From contig NC_087070.1 of NCBI RefSeq assembly GCF_963678635.1, positions 24,043,419 through 24,107,418 of the forward strand: a stretch of DNA of 64,000 bases. The letters run 5' to 3'. Positions within the stretch are counted from its first letter, which is position 1; the number at the start of each line of letters is the position of its first letter. The DNA comes from Symsagittifera roscoffensis (Eukaryota; Xenacoelomorpha; Acoela; Convolutidae). Positions 44,271 through 57,600 of the stretch are shown piece after piece. The notes under the pieces are model-generated. The model was not told the DNA's origin. It made no database searches and saw only the letters and a program-made list of their open reading frames with translations. A program made the translations under genes and the position numbers.

Positions 44271-46831
44271 CTAAATTGTCATGTCAACTCTGGTACATTT
44301 GATAAATTTTTCCCCTTGTTTTTCGAACGTATCTTGATGTTTCTGTAAGTTGGAAAAAGACACATGCGTGAAACCCCTACAAATCATGTTCACGAAAGTT
44401 TGTACTATGCTAGAAAGCTTCTCTATTATAAAGTTTTTAGGTTTTTTTCTATAGAGCTGTAACAAATTTTTTGCGCATGACTTTTTTCGTTTTCACGGAT
44501 ACTTGTAGGCTACCCTAGATAGCTCGATGAGCCTAAAATTCATTCATGAATCAATCCAGTCCTGTTGATGACCGATATGGCATGAATTTTCAGAAAAAGG
44601 CTCTTTATCTTAGCTGACTTGTCATGTGAACTCTGGTACGTCTGATGATTTTCCCCCCTTGTTTTTCGAACATGTTTCGGCTTTTCTGTAGTTGGAACAG
44701 TGACATATGCCTGACACCCCTGAAAATCTTTTTCACGAAAATTTGCAGTGCGCTAAAATGCGTTTGTGCTCATGTTAGGGCCTCTCTTTTAAAAAATTTA
44801 CCTGATTTCTGCCTCTCTCTTCAAAAAAATTTTGTTTATGAATTTTTTTTTTCATTTTCACGGATACTTTTAGGCTACCCTAGATAGCTCGATGAGCTTA
44901 AAGTTCAGTCTTGAGTCAATCCAGTCATGTTAATGACCAGTGTGGCATCAGTTTTCAGAAAAAGGCTATTTATCTTAGCTGACTTGTCATGTCAACTCTG
45001 GTTGTTTTTGATAATTTTCCCCTTGTTTTACGAACGTATCTTGTTTTTGCTATAAGTGGGAACAATGGCACTTATCTGAAACCCCTAAAATTCATATTCA
45101 CGATAACTTGTAGCGCTAAAAAGCGTTTTGGCTGAATATAGTGCTTCTCATCGAATAATGCGGGTTTTTTCTGTCGGCCTCTGTAATATTTTTCTTGCGC
45201 ATGGTTTTTTTTTTGTTTTTAAGGATACCTGTGGGCTACCCTAGATAACTTGATGAGCTGGATATTCATCCATGGTCCTTTTAAGCCATTTTACCGACCG
45301 AGATGTCATCAGCACCAAAAACCGCATTTTACCCCAACCTTGTTCTTCGAACCTGATTTGACATGCCAATTTAGGTAAGGTGAATAGCTTTTTTCCTAAA
45401 TTTGATGTCAAATTGATCCGCAGCAATGCTGGATTGATAAATGAATGAACCTAGACCTCAGCAAAATATTTAGCGTAGACCAAATGCATCCATGCAAAAA
45501 TATCGAGCTTAATTTACACTTACTTAATTCATTACAAAGCATCAAAAAGAATATCGAAAAACAACGTTAGAAGAGCCTGCTCTGGAGGAACTGTTCTATG
45601 AAGAATTTTTTTTTAATCAGTTTTGATGAATCTATTTAACTGCTGAGCAGTTCCCTTCAAGATGATTCGTATCTGTCTATCCGAGTTGTACAATCAGTAT
45701 TGTTTTCGCGGATCATTCGACTTATAATTCAATAGAGAAAAAGAACGAAGTCGGAAAGTCTCACGAAGAATGTCTGCTAACACGTACTGGATTCTTTATA
45801 CTGCTTAAATTTAATGAATACATAAGTATAATGAATTTCGATCACACCTTGTTTTAATAGTCTTTCTAGTTTCCGATTATTTTCTCTGACAGTACTCCTA
45901 TGAGCACATCTCAATGATATCATTCTCATAATTGATATGTTCTCCTTAAGTCTTGAGAAGTAGGAAGAAACATACGATTTGATTTGCGTCTACTATCACT
46001 ATCTGACTGAAATATTGCGCCTGATTTGTGTATCATTTTAACAAGTGTCTATAAGCCATCCTAGATAATGCAATCCTTTAAGCCATAATAATGATCGGTT
46101 AGATATCATTTTCCCATAACTTATTGTAGAACCTAACTAAATTGTCATGTCAATTTTGGTACATTTGATGATTTTCCCCTTGTTTTTCGAATGTATCTTG
46201 GTTTTTCGTTAAATTGTAGTAAAGACACATGCCTGAAACGCCTAAAAAAAGTGTTCATGATTGTTTGTAGTACGCTAGAAAGCGTTTTGGATAAAATAGG
46301 ACTTCTGTTTCAAAAATGGGGCTTATTCTGTTGCTCTTTAACAGTATTTTGCGCATGTTTTTTTTTCATTTTTTGGATACCTGCAGGCTACCTTAGATAA
46401 CTTCATGAGCTCAAATGTTATTAATGAATCGATCCAGTCATATTTTCGACCGATTTGTCATCAGTTTCCGGGAAAAGGGTATTTACTCTTGCTAACTTGT
46501 CATGACAACTCTGGTACTTCTGATGGATTTCCCGCATTGTTTTTCGAACGTTTTTGTAAAAAAAGCGTATGCCTGATCCCCTAAAAATCATTTTTTACGA
46601 AAAATTGTAGTACGCCAAAAGTGTTTTTTTTCTAATTAGGGCCTCTTTTTTGAATAAGTTAGCTTTTCTCTGTCGCTCTCTGTAACAAATTTTTTGCGCA
46701 TGAAAATTTTCGTTTTCCCGGATACATGTAGGCTACCGTAACTACGCAAAATTTGTTCGTAAAACAATCCAAGAATTTTAAAGACCGATTTGGTATCAGT
46801 TTCCAGAAAAAAAATTTTCCCCACCTTATGT

Positions 46832-46895
46832 CAACTCGGGTAATTTTGATGATTTTTCCTATTGTTTCTTCGAACCTGAGTTGACACGACTATTT
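46832..46895. repeat. Inversion hinge of family B (recurs four times)
   Basis: GTCAACTCGGGT and CCTGAGTTGAC face each other across about 35 bp, where plus-oriented monomers meet a minus-oriented one. The same hinge recurs at about 49,745, 58,325 and 61,577. A related one at about 45,300-45,400 and 53,370 joins monomers head to head. Confidence 0.6.
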
Positions 46896-47007
46896 AGGTA
46901 GGGCGAATAGCCTTCTTCTGAAAATTGATGCAATATCGGTCGTCAATCTGAATGGATTGATTCATGAATGAAAATTCAGCTCATCGAGTTATCTATATAG
47001 CCCACAG

Positions 47008-47730
47008 GTACACTCCGGGCAAAGTGGCGGAGCTTACGGCTTGCGAGTTCAAAGAGAAAACCTCGCATATTAATTGTGGGACGCGAGCAGGCTTATTGCA
47101 AGTGAACAGACTTTTAGTGAACGAAATTGAAGAGGTTAAAGTTTATATAAAAGCATCATAATTTCTTGTTAATTTTTATTTAACCGAACTTATATTTTAG
47201 CGCTTAAGGAACGAGAAAAATTTATGGCCGGATAGCGCTCTGAAAGAAAGGTACGCAAAAAATGCGGTAGAGGCGTAACCAACACTGAAATCTCTTGACA
47301 GTAGCTGTCCCCACGTAATTATTTTTCTGATACGTACCAGAAAATTGTTTCCTGTTATTTAAGTTAAATGCATAGTTTTTCAAGGCGGTGTGCTACAGGC
47401 CGTTCTTCGAAATAAAGCTCATGGGAGACAAATATCAACTTTATCCCCAATTCGTTCTCACAGAAGAGAATTTAAAATTACGGCGCAACGACAGGAGATT
47501 TCAAAGCAGCAATTTAAAGGTATTTTATGTATAATCGTTTGGATAATCAAAAATTGTTTTTCATATCTGATAATTTTGATCTTGATTAATTCCATTTGAT
47601 CAGGTTTGGAAAAAGTGCCAAAGAGAAAGAGAAGAAGTGTCGCAGGACGTAGACTTAAAGGAGCTTGTGGAGAAGTTCGGTGAAAACATAACCTATAAAG
47701 AGACGAGGAAGCGTACGAACACGAATATGA
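47008..47730 (+). pseudogene. Captured fragment of a SAM-domain gene, copy 1
   Basis: Four exon-like blocks keep phase across GT-AG introns: 47,008-47,134, 47,201-47,266, 47,385-47,519 and 47,604 to about 47,720. They encode KVAELTACEFKEKTSHINCG, then NEKNLWPDSALKERYAKNA, then a segment with FFEIKLMGDKYQLYP, then a Lys/Glu-rich helix. The first block is the same sequence as 63,935-64,000. This resembles the region downstream of the SAM domain in SAMD3-like uncharacterised animal proteins. The SAM exon is missing, and the 5' edge is fused directly to satellite sequence. Without a start region it is unlikely to be expressed as a full protein, but this copy has no stop in the first three blocks. 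The last block has an 11-bp deletion relative to copy 2. Confidence 0.6.
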
Positions 47731-49989
47731 CTTCTGGGGGCTTCAGGCTTGATTCTAGCTTCCAACTTAAAGAAAAAACATGATAGGTTCGAAAAACAAG
47801 AGGAAAGATTCTTCAAAAGAATCAGAATTCACCTGACTTGTTAGGTCGGGTTAAAATCCACTTTCTGAGAGGTCATGACCGTTCAATCTATAGTATCATT
47901 CGGTTGATTCATGGATGAACTTTTACCTCATCAGATTATCTAGGATAGCCTAGAGTTATCCGTGAATATGAAAAAAGTCATGCGCAACAAATTTAATACA
48001 GCGCTATAGAAAAAACCTATTGTTTTTTATAGAGAAGCGCTACAATGAGATGAAATGCTATCTAACATACTGCAGGTTAGCGCGAATATGACTTCCAGTT
48101 TTTTCGGTCTTTTTCTAGGTTCCAACTTACAGAAAAAACGTGGTAGGTTCGAAAAACAATGGGAAAAAATCAACAAAAGTACCAGAGTTGACATGACATG
48201 TTAGGCAGGTTTTATATCATTTTTCTGAGAGTTGATGACAATTCGGTCGTCAGGTTGTTTCTTGGATGATTTTTCAGCTCATCAGGTTATCTAGGAAAAT
48301 GAAAAATGTCATAAGCAAAAAAAAATGTTAGAGCGACAGAAAAAGAAGTCGGTTTATAGAGAGGCACTATATGGAGACCAATTTTGTTCTGGCGTACCCC
48401 AGATTCGCGTGAGTTTGATTTCTAAAGGTTTCTTTTACTTGTAATTGTCTCAGTCAATAGCAAAAACAAGATAGGTTAAAAAAAAAAAGGAAAAATCATC
48501 AAAAGTATCATTCTTGATTTTTCTATAAGTTGGAGCAAAGACATATTGTTTAAACTATTAGAAATTGTTCTCACGCTATTCTGCGGTAGGCCAAAAAACA
48601 TTTAAGTTCATTTTAGGGTCTCTCTGTGAAACAAATTATGTTTTTTTGTCGCTCTCTGTAACAATTTTCTTAAGCATGATTTTTTTTTTCATTTTCAAGG
48701 ATACCGGTTGGCTACCCTGGATAACTTGATGAGCTGGAAAATCATACATGAGGCAATCTTGCCGTTTAAGTGTCCGATTTGGTATCAGTATTCAGACAAC
48801 GCCTTTTCATCACACCTAACAAATCATGTCAAAGCGTTTTTGCGCGAAGTGGGGCCTCCCCTAAAAAATTTACTTATTTTATGTCTCTCTGTAATAAATT
48901 TTTTGCCCATTTTTTTTGTTTTCACGGATACTTTTAGGCCATCCTAGATTTCTCGTTGAGCACAAAATTCCTTCATGAACCAATCAAGTCATGTTGATGA
49001 CCGATTTGTCATCAGTTTCCAGAAAAAGACTTTTACTCTAGCTGACTTGTCATGTCAACTCTCGTAATTCTGATGTTTCCCTCCTGGTTTTCGAATGTAT
49101 GTTGGTTTTTCCTTAAGTTGGAACAATGACACATGCCTGAAACCCCTAAAAATTGTGTTCATGATAGTTTGTACTACGCTAGAAAGCGTTTTGGATAAAT
49201 TAGGGCTTCTGTTTCAAAAATGGGGCTTATTCTGTTGCTCTGTAACATTATTTTGCGCATGTTTTTTTTTCATTTTTACGGATACCTGCAGGCTACCCTA
49301 GATAACTTCATGAGCTAAAATGTTATTCATGAAACGATCCAGTCATGTTTTCGACCGATTTGTCGTCAGTTTCCGGGAAAAAGCTATTTACTCTAGCTAA
49401 ATTGTCATGACAACTCTGGTACTTTTGATGGATTTCCCGCCTCATTTTTCGAACGTGTTTGGAAAAAAGGCGTATGCCTGAAACCCCCCTAAAAATCATT
49501 TTTTTCGAAAGTTTTTAGTACGCTCAAAGCGTTTTTTTTCAAATCAGGGCCTCTTTTTGGAATAAGATAGCTTTTTTCTGTCGCTCTCTGTAACAAATTT
49601 TTTGCGCATGAAATTTTTCGTTTTCCCGAATACATGTAGGCTACCGTAGCTAGCTCGATGTGCGCAAATTTTGTTCGTGATACAATCCAATAATTTTAAA
49701 GACCGATTTGGCATCAGTTTCCAGAAAAAAAATTCCCCACCTTATGTCAACTCGGGTAATTTTGATGATTTTTCCTATTGTTTTTTCGAACCTGAGTTGA
49801 CATGACCATTTAGGTAGGGTGAATAGCCTTCTTCTGACAATTGATGCATTTCGGTCGTCAATCTGAATGGATTGATTCACGAACGAACTTTGAGCTCATC
49901 AAGTTATCTAGGGTAGCCCACAGGTATCCGTGAAAAAGAGAATTCATGCGCAAAAATTTTGTTACAGCTCTATAGAAAAAAGTCTACAT

Positions 49990-51055
49990 TAGTAACATTA
50001 GTAGAATTACAATTCCAAAATCGAAGTGATTGTGACAATATAACTTATTGAATTGAAAAAAAAACCTTTTTTCGGGCTTCAGGCTCTCTTCTAAGATTGG
50101 CTTTAATTGTTTATCTTAGTTATTTTTTGTGCTCTTGCCCGGTTCTCAATTTCAAAGACACTTCTACTGCTCGTCTCGCGCTGTTTATATTTATAAATCT
50201 CAAGTTGAAGAGTTTGAAATCCCCAAAACGGCGTGGTAGTTTCGATATAGTTTTCTAGTGTTGATAACTTTCATCGATAATTTCTTAAATGTATGCAATA
50301 ATGTTCTTGTTTTCATAAATCTCTGGTGCAATTGAGGCAGTAATTTTTTTAAAAATCATTGATTGTTAGCAGGGTAATGATTGAAGTTGCAGTATGGTTA
50401 GTTGGGCGAGGTACAACCCGATTTTTCAGATGTTTAAGTGTTTTAAATTTTTTTAAATGTTTTATAGCAAGAGGTATCATTTTTTCAGAATTTTACGGTT
50501 GAAATAGTCTATTTTGTTGCTGAACTATACTTTTTGACACTTAATTCTAGTAAAGAATTTAATTCGATGCAGAAAAACTAACAAAGTTAAAAAATAAGCT
50601 CCTAAGATTAGCTTAAATTTTTGTTTTAAATTAAAAATTTTTGCTCTCTGTTTGTAGCTTTCGCGAGACCAATAACAGAGCTGAATTTTGATATTTAAAA
50701 CGTTTCTAAATTCGACGTGAATGTGACGATATAATTTTTTTTCTATAAAAAAATTAAACTTTTTTCGAGCTTCAGTCTCGCTCCTAAGAATGGCTTGAAT
50801 TTTTTATTCAACTTAAATTTCTTTGCAATCTGTTTATAGCTATGGTCATGAATGTAATAGAGCTTCATTTGGGTATATGAAACAACCCATATTTCGATGT
50901 GGTTGTCACGATATATACCTTTACAAGAAAAAAAAACATTTTTGGGACGCCTGGGTCCATCAGCTAGCCTGAAAAATTATAAGTCTGTTTTTTTGCAACT
51001 TGTTTGATGATATGTCTATAAGAACAACATAAACTGATTTGCTACAGTTGGGATG
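49990..51055. repeat. Displaced copy of family A (42,290-43,330)
   Basis: Nearly identical to 42,290-43,330, in the same orientation about 7.7 kb away, and inserted between family B segments. Both borders are sharp. Confidence 0.8.
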
Positions 51056-54000
51056 ATGAGCTCAAAATTCATTCATGAATGAATCCAGTCGTGTTTACGT
51101 CCGATTTGGCATCAATTTCCAGAAAAAGCTATTCATCTTAGCTTTCTTGTCATGTGAACTCTGGTACTTCTGATGAGTCCCACCTTGTTTTTCGAACATG
51201 TTCCGGTTTTTCTGCAATGGAACACGATGTGGTTGTCACGATATATTTTTACAAGTAAAAACAAAACACATTTTTGGGGCTCCTGGGTCCAACAGCTAGC
51301 CTAAAATTTCAAAAGTTTGTTTTTATTGCAACCTGCTGGTTGATATGTCTATAAGAATAACACAAACTGATTTGCTACAGTTCGGATGATATTTTCTGCC
51401 TCTTAACTTCAAAAAATTTACATTTTGTGTCAATATTATGCCGTTATTTTAGTTTGGATGTAAAACTTGCTCTTGTTGAAATTTCTTATTTTTTGAATAT
51501 CAATAATGCTGAGACATGAGTTGGTTCAGTGTTTGTGTTGTATTTGCTCGTACTTTTCAGATTCAATCGAAATGTAGCATTGCATTATATGCTTAGAATT
51601 CGATATGGCTGACTCTATCCATGCAATAAAATCGAGCTTAATTTACACCTACTTAAACTGTTGCAAAGCATCAAAAAGAACATCGAAAAACAACGTTTGA
51701 AGAACCTGCTCTGGAGGAACTGTACAAAGAAAAAAAAAATTTTATTTAATCATTTTTGATGAATCTATTCAATTGCTGAGCAGTTCCCCTCTAGATGATT
51801 CGTATCTGTCTATCCGAGTTGTACAATCAGTATTGTTTTCGCGGATCATTCGACTTATAATTCAATCGAGAAAAAGAACGAAGTCGGAAAGTCTCAGGAA
51901 TGAATGTCTGCTATCACGTACTGGATTCCTTATATTGTTTAAATTTAAAGAATACATAAGTATAATGTGTTTCGATCATACTTCGTTTGATATGGCCCTC
52001 TCGTTTTTGATTTTTTTCGCCGTGAGAGAACACTTATGAGCACATTTTAATGCTATCATTCTCATATTTGATATGTTCTGCTTAAGTCTTGAGAAGTAAG
52101 AAGGAGCTTACGAATTGATTTGCTCCTACTATCACTATCTGACTGAAATATCGCGTTTGATTTGTGTACCATTTTAACAAGTGTCTATAAGTCATCCTAG
52201 GTAATTTAAAAACTGAAAATATAATCCTTTGAACCATAATAATGATCGGTTAGATATCATTTTCCCATAACTTATTGTACAACCTAACTAAATTGTCATG
52301 TCAACTCTGGTACATTTGATAAATTTTTCCCCTTGTTTTTCGAACGTATCTTGATATTTCTGTAATTTGGAAAAAGACACAAGCCTGAAACCCCTACAAA
52401 TCATGTTCAAGATAGATTGTAGTATGCTAGAAAGCGTTTCGATTAATATTGGGCTTTTCTTCACAAAAAATGGAGTTTTTTCTGTCGCTCTCTGCTACAA
52501 ACTTCTTGCGCAGATTTTTTTCCATTTTCACTGACACTTGTAGGCTACCCTAGATAGCTCGATGAGCCTAAAAATCATTCATGAATCAATCCAGTCCTGT
52601 TGATGACCGATATGGCATGAATTTTCAGAAAAAGGCTCTTTATCTGAGCTGACTTGTCATGTGAACTCTGGTACGTCTGATGATTTTCCCCCTTGTTTTT
52701 CGAACATGTTTCGGCTTTTCTGTAGTTGGAACAGTGACATATGCCTGACCCCCCTGAAAATCCTTTTGAAGAAAAGTTGCAGTACGCTTAAAAGCGTTTG
52801 TGCTCAAAGTAGGGCCTTTCTTTTAAAGTATTAGCTATTTTCTGTCGCTCTCTGTAAACAAACTTATGAGCATGAATTTTTTTCAATTTCACGGATACTT
52901 GTAGGGTGTCCTAGATAGCTCGATGAGCTTAAAGTTCATTCATGAGTCAATCCAGTCATGTTGACGACCAATGTGCCATCAGTTTTCAGAAAAAGGCTAT
53001 TTATCTTAGGTGACTTCTCATGTCTACTCTGGTTAATTTCGATAATTGTTCCCCTTATTTTTCGAACGTATCTTGTTTTTTCTGTAAATTGGAACAATGG
53101 CACATGCCTGAAACCCCTAAAAATTTTATCCACGATAGTTTGGAGTAGGCTAGAAAGCGTTTTGGCTCAATATAGTGCTTCTCTTCAAAAATGTGGGTTT
53201 TTTCTGTCGCTCTCTGTAACAATTTTCTTGAGCTTGGATTTTTTCGTATTCAAGGATACCTGTAGGCTACCCCAGATAACTTGATGAGCTGGAAATTCAT
53301 CCATGGTCTTTTTAGGCCATTTTACCGACCGAGTTGTCATCAGCACCAAAAAACGCATTATGCCTCAACCTTGTTCTTCGAACCTGATTTGACATGACAA
53401 TTTGGGTAGGGTAAATAGTTTTTCCTAAATTTGATGTCAAATTGATCCTCAGCATTGCTGGATTGATACATGAATGAACTTAGAACTCAGCAAGATATTT
53501 AGCGAAGACCAAAGGTATCCGTGAAAATGGAAAAATCGTGCCCAAAAATTTTGTTACAGCGGCACAGAAAAAATCTAACTATTTATTAAAGGGAAGTCCT
53601 ATTTTGAGCCAAAAAGTTTCGTGTCATTTTGCTGACTAATGTGAGTATGACTTCATGGTGTTCAGTCGTGTTTCTATTTCCAGCTTATGAGAAACAATTT
53701 AGGTTCGGAAAACAATGGGAAAGAATCATCAAGAGTACCAGAGTTGATATGACATGTTAGGTAGGGTAAATACCCTCTTTCTAGGATTTGTTTCCGAATC
53801 CGTCGTGAGCGTAGCCATAAAATATCATGGCTGAAATTTCAGCTTATCAAATTATCTAGGGTAGCCTACATGTATCCGTGAAAATGAAAAAAAATCATGC
53901 GCAACAAAAAAAAACAAGATAGGTTCGAAAAACAAGGGAGAAAATCATCAACAGTACCAGAATCCACATGACTTGTTAGGTCGGGTTAAAATTGGGTTTC

Positions 54001-54680
54001 GATCACAATTCAGTCGTTAGCTTGGTCAGGTTGATTCATGGATGATTTTTCAGCACATCAGATTATCTAGGATAGCCTAGAGTTATCCTTGAAATTAAAA
54101 AAAGTCATGCACAAAAACTTTTATACAGCGCTATAGAAAAAACCTAATTTTTGTAGAGTAGCGCTATATTGAGATGAAATGCTTTCTAGCATGCTGCAGA
54201 TTCGCGCGAGTTTGACTTCTAGAGTTTTTTAAATTTTATTGGGTTCCAACTTACAGAAAAAACGAAATAGGTTCGAAAAACAATGGGAAAAAATCATCAA
54301 AAGTACCAGAAATGACATGACTTGTTAGATAGGTTTTACATCCACTTTCTGAGATTTGATGACAATTAGATAGTTAGCATGGTCAGGTTGATTCTTGGAT
54401 GATATTTCAGCTTATTAGGTTATCTAGGAAAATGAAAATTGTAAACTGTTTTTTGCGCATGATTTTTTTCATTTTCAAGGATACCTGCAGGCTACCCAGA
54501 TAACATGATGAGCTCAAAATTCATTCATGAAGGAATCCAGTCGTGTTTACGTCCAATTTGGCATCAATTTCCAGAAAAAGCTATTCATCTTAGCTTTCTT
54601 GTCATGTGAACTCTGGTACTTCTGATGAGTCCCACCTTGTTTTTCGAACATGTTTCGGTTTTTCTGCAGTTGGAACACGA
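51055..54680. repeat. Third, partial copy of the duplicated mosaic
   Basis: 51,055-52,370 matches 54,507-55,820 (offset about 3.45 kb). 51,190-53,500 also matches 43,190-45,480. 53,500-54,430 consists of minus-oriented ~355-bp monomers. The block carries one module C copy, open for 88 codons. Confidence 0.75.
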
Positions 54681-57600
54681 TGTGGTTGTCACGATATATT
54701 TTTACAAGTAAAAACAAAACACATTTTTGGGGCTCCTGGGTCCAACAGCTAGCCTAAAATTTCAAAAGTTTGTTTTTATTGCAACCTGCTGGTTGATATG
54801 TCTATAAGAATAACACAAACTGATTTGCTACAGTTCGGATGATATTTTCTGCCTCTTAACTTCAAAAAATTTACATTTTGTGTCAATATTATGCCGTTAT
54901 TTTAGTTTGGATGTAAAACTTGCTCTTGTTGAAATTTATTATTTTTTGAATATCAATAATGCTGAGACATGAGTTGGTTCAGTGTTTGTGTTGTATTTGC
55001 TCGTACTTTTCAGATTCAATCGAAATGTAGCATTGCATTATATGCTTAGAATTCGATATGGCTGACTCTATCCATGCAATAAAATCGAGCTTAATTTACA
55101 CCTACTTAAGTCGTTACAAAGCATCAAAAAGAACATCGAAAAACAACGTTTGAAGAACCTGCTCTGGAGGAACTGTACAAAGAAAAAAAAAATTTTTTAA
55201 ATCATTTTTGATGAATCTATTCAATTGCTGAGCAGTTCCCTTCAAGATGATTCGTATCTGTCTATCCGAGTTGTACAATCAGTATTGTTTTCGCGGATCA
55301 TTCGAATTATAATTCAATCGAGAAAAAGAACAAAGTCGGAAAGTCTCAGGAATGAATGTCTGCTATCACGTACTGGATTCCTTATATTGTTTAAATTTAA
55401 AGAATACATAAGTATAATGTGTTTCGATCATACTTTGTTTGATATGGCCCTCTCGTTTTTGATTTTTTTCGCCGTGAGAGAACACTTATGAGCACATTTT
55501 AATGCTATCATTCTCATATTTGATATGTTCTGCTTAAGTCTTGAGAAGTAAGAAGGAGCTTACGAATTGATTTGCTCCTACTATCACTATCTGACTGAAA
55601 TATCGCGTTTGATTTGTGTACTATTTTAACAAGTGTCTATAAGTCATCCTAGGTAATTTAAAAACTGAAAATGTAATCCTTTGAACCATAATAATGATCG
55701 GTTAGATATCATTTTCCCATAACTTATTGTACAACCTAACTAAATTGTCATGTCAACTCTGGTACATTTGATAAATTTTTCCCCTTGTTTTTCGAACGTA
55801 TCTTGATGTTTCTGTAAGTTGGAAAAAGACACATGCGTGAAACCCCTACAAATCATGTTCACGAAAGTTTGTACTATGCTAGAAAGCTTCTCTATTATAA
55901 AGTTTTTAGGTTTTTTTCTATAGAGCTGTAACAAATTTTTTGCGCATGACTTTTTTCGTTTTCACGGATACTTGTAGGCTACCCTAGATAGCTCGATGAG
56001 CCTAAAATTCATTCATGAATCAATCCAGTCCTGTTGATGACCGATATGGCATGAATTTTCAGAAAAAGGCTCTTTATCTTAGCTGACTTGTCATGTGAAC
56101 TCTGGTACGTCTGATGATTTTCCCCCCTTGTTTTTCGAACATGTTTCGGCTTTTCTGTAGTTGGAACAGTGACATATGCCTGACACCCCTGAAAATCTTT
56201 TTCACGAAAATTTGCAGTGCGCTAAAATGCGTTTGTGCTCATGTTAGGGCCTCTCTTTTAAAAAATTTACCTGATTTCTGCCTCTCTCTTCAAAAAAATT
56301 TTGTTTATGAATTTTTTTTTTCATTTTCACGGATACTTTTAGGCTACCCTAGATAGCTCGATGAGCTTAAAGTTCAGTCTTGAGTCAATCCAGTCATGTT
56401 AATGACCAGTGTGGCATCAGTTTTCAGAAAAAGGCTATTTATCTTAGCTGACTTGTCATGTCAACTCTGGTTGTTTTTGATAATTTTCCCCTTGTTTTAC
56501 GAACGTATCTTGTTTTTGCTATAAGTGGGAACAATGGCACTTATCTGAAACCCCTAAAATTCATATTCACGATAATTTGTAGCGCTAAAAAGCGTTTTGG
56601 CTGAATATAGTGCTTCTCTTCGAATAATGCGGGTTTTTTCTGTCGGCCTCTGTAATATTTTTCTTGCGCATGGTTTTTTTTTGTTTTTAAGGATACCTGT
56701 GGGCTACCCTAGATAACTTGATGAGCTGGATATTCATCCATGGTCCTTTTAAGCCATTTTACCGACCGAGTTGTCATCAGCACCAAAAAACGCTTTTTAC
56801 CCCAACCTTGTTCTTCGAACCTGATTTGACATGACAATTTAGGTAAAGTGAATAGCTTTTTTCCTAAAATTGATGTCAAATTGATCCGCAGCAATCCTGG
56901 ATTGATACATGAATGAACCTAGACCTCAGCAAGATATTTAGCGTAGACCAATTGCATCCATGCAAAAATATCGAGCTTAATTTACACTTACTTAATTCAT
57001 TACAAAGCATCAAAAAGAATATCGAAAAACAACGTTAGAAGAGCCTGCTCTGGAGAAACAGTACAAAGAAAAAGATTTTTTTTTATTTTAAACATTTTTG
57101 ATGAATCTATTCAATTGCTGAGCAGTAACCTTCAAGATGATTCGTATCTGTCTATCCGAGTTGTACAATCAGAATTGTTTTCGCGGGTCATTCGGCAAAA
57201 ATCTCAATCGAGAAAAAGGAACGAAGTTGCAAAGTCTCACGAAGAATGTCTGCTAACACGTACTGGATTCTTTATATTGCTTAAATTTAATGAATACATA
57301 TGTATAATGAATTTCGATCACACCTTGTTTTAATAGTGTTTCTAGTTCCCGATTTTTTTCTCTGACAGTACTCCTATGAGCACATCTCAATGATATCATT
57401 CTCATATTTGATATGTTCTCCTTAAGTCTTGAGAAGTAGGAAGAAACATACGATTTGATTTGCGTCTACTATCACTATCTGACTGAAATATTGCGCCTGA
57501 TTTGTGTATCATTTTAACAAGTGTCTATAAGCCATCCTAGATAATATAAAAACTGAAAATGCAATCCTTTAAACCATAATATTGATCGGTTAGATATCAT

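Larger units (their letters stand above)
43190..49985. repeat. Segmental duplication, copy 1 (family B satellite mosaic)
   Basis: Matches 54,680-61,815. It is built from ~355-bp monomers with fixed landmarks: CATGTCAACTCTGGTAC, CTTGTTTTTCGAAC, GAAACCCCTAAAAAT, TGTCGCTCTCTGTAACAA, TTTTGCGCATGA, GGCTACCCTAGATAACT and ATGAGC. Most run on plus, but 47,740-48,510 and 49,800-49,985 run on minus. Gene fragments (47.0-47.7 kb) and two copies of a ~700-bp module (module C) are embedded. Confidence 0.85.
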
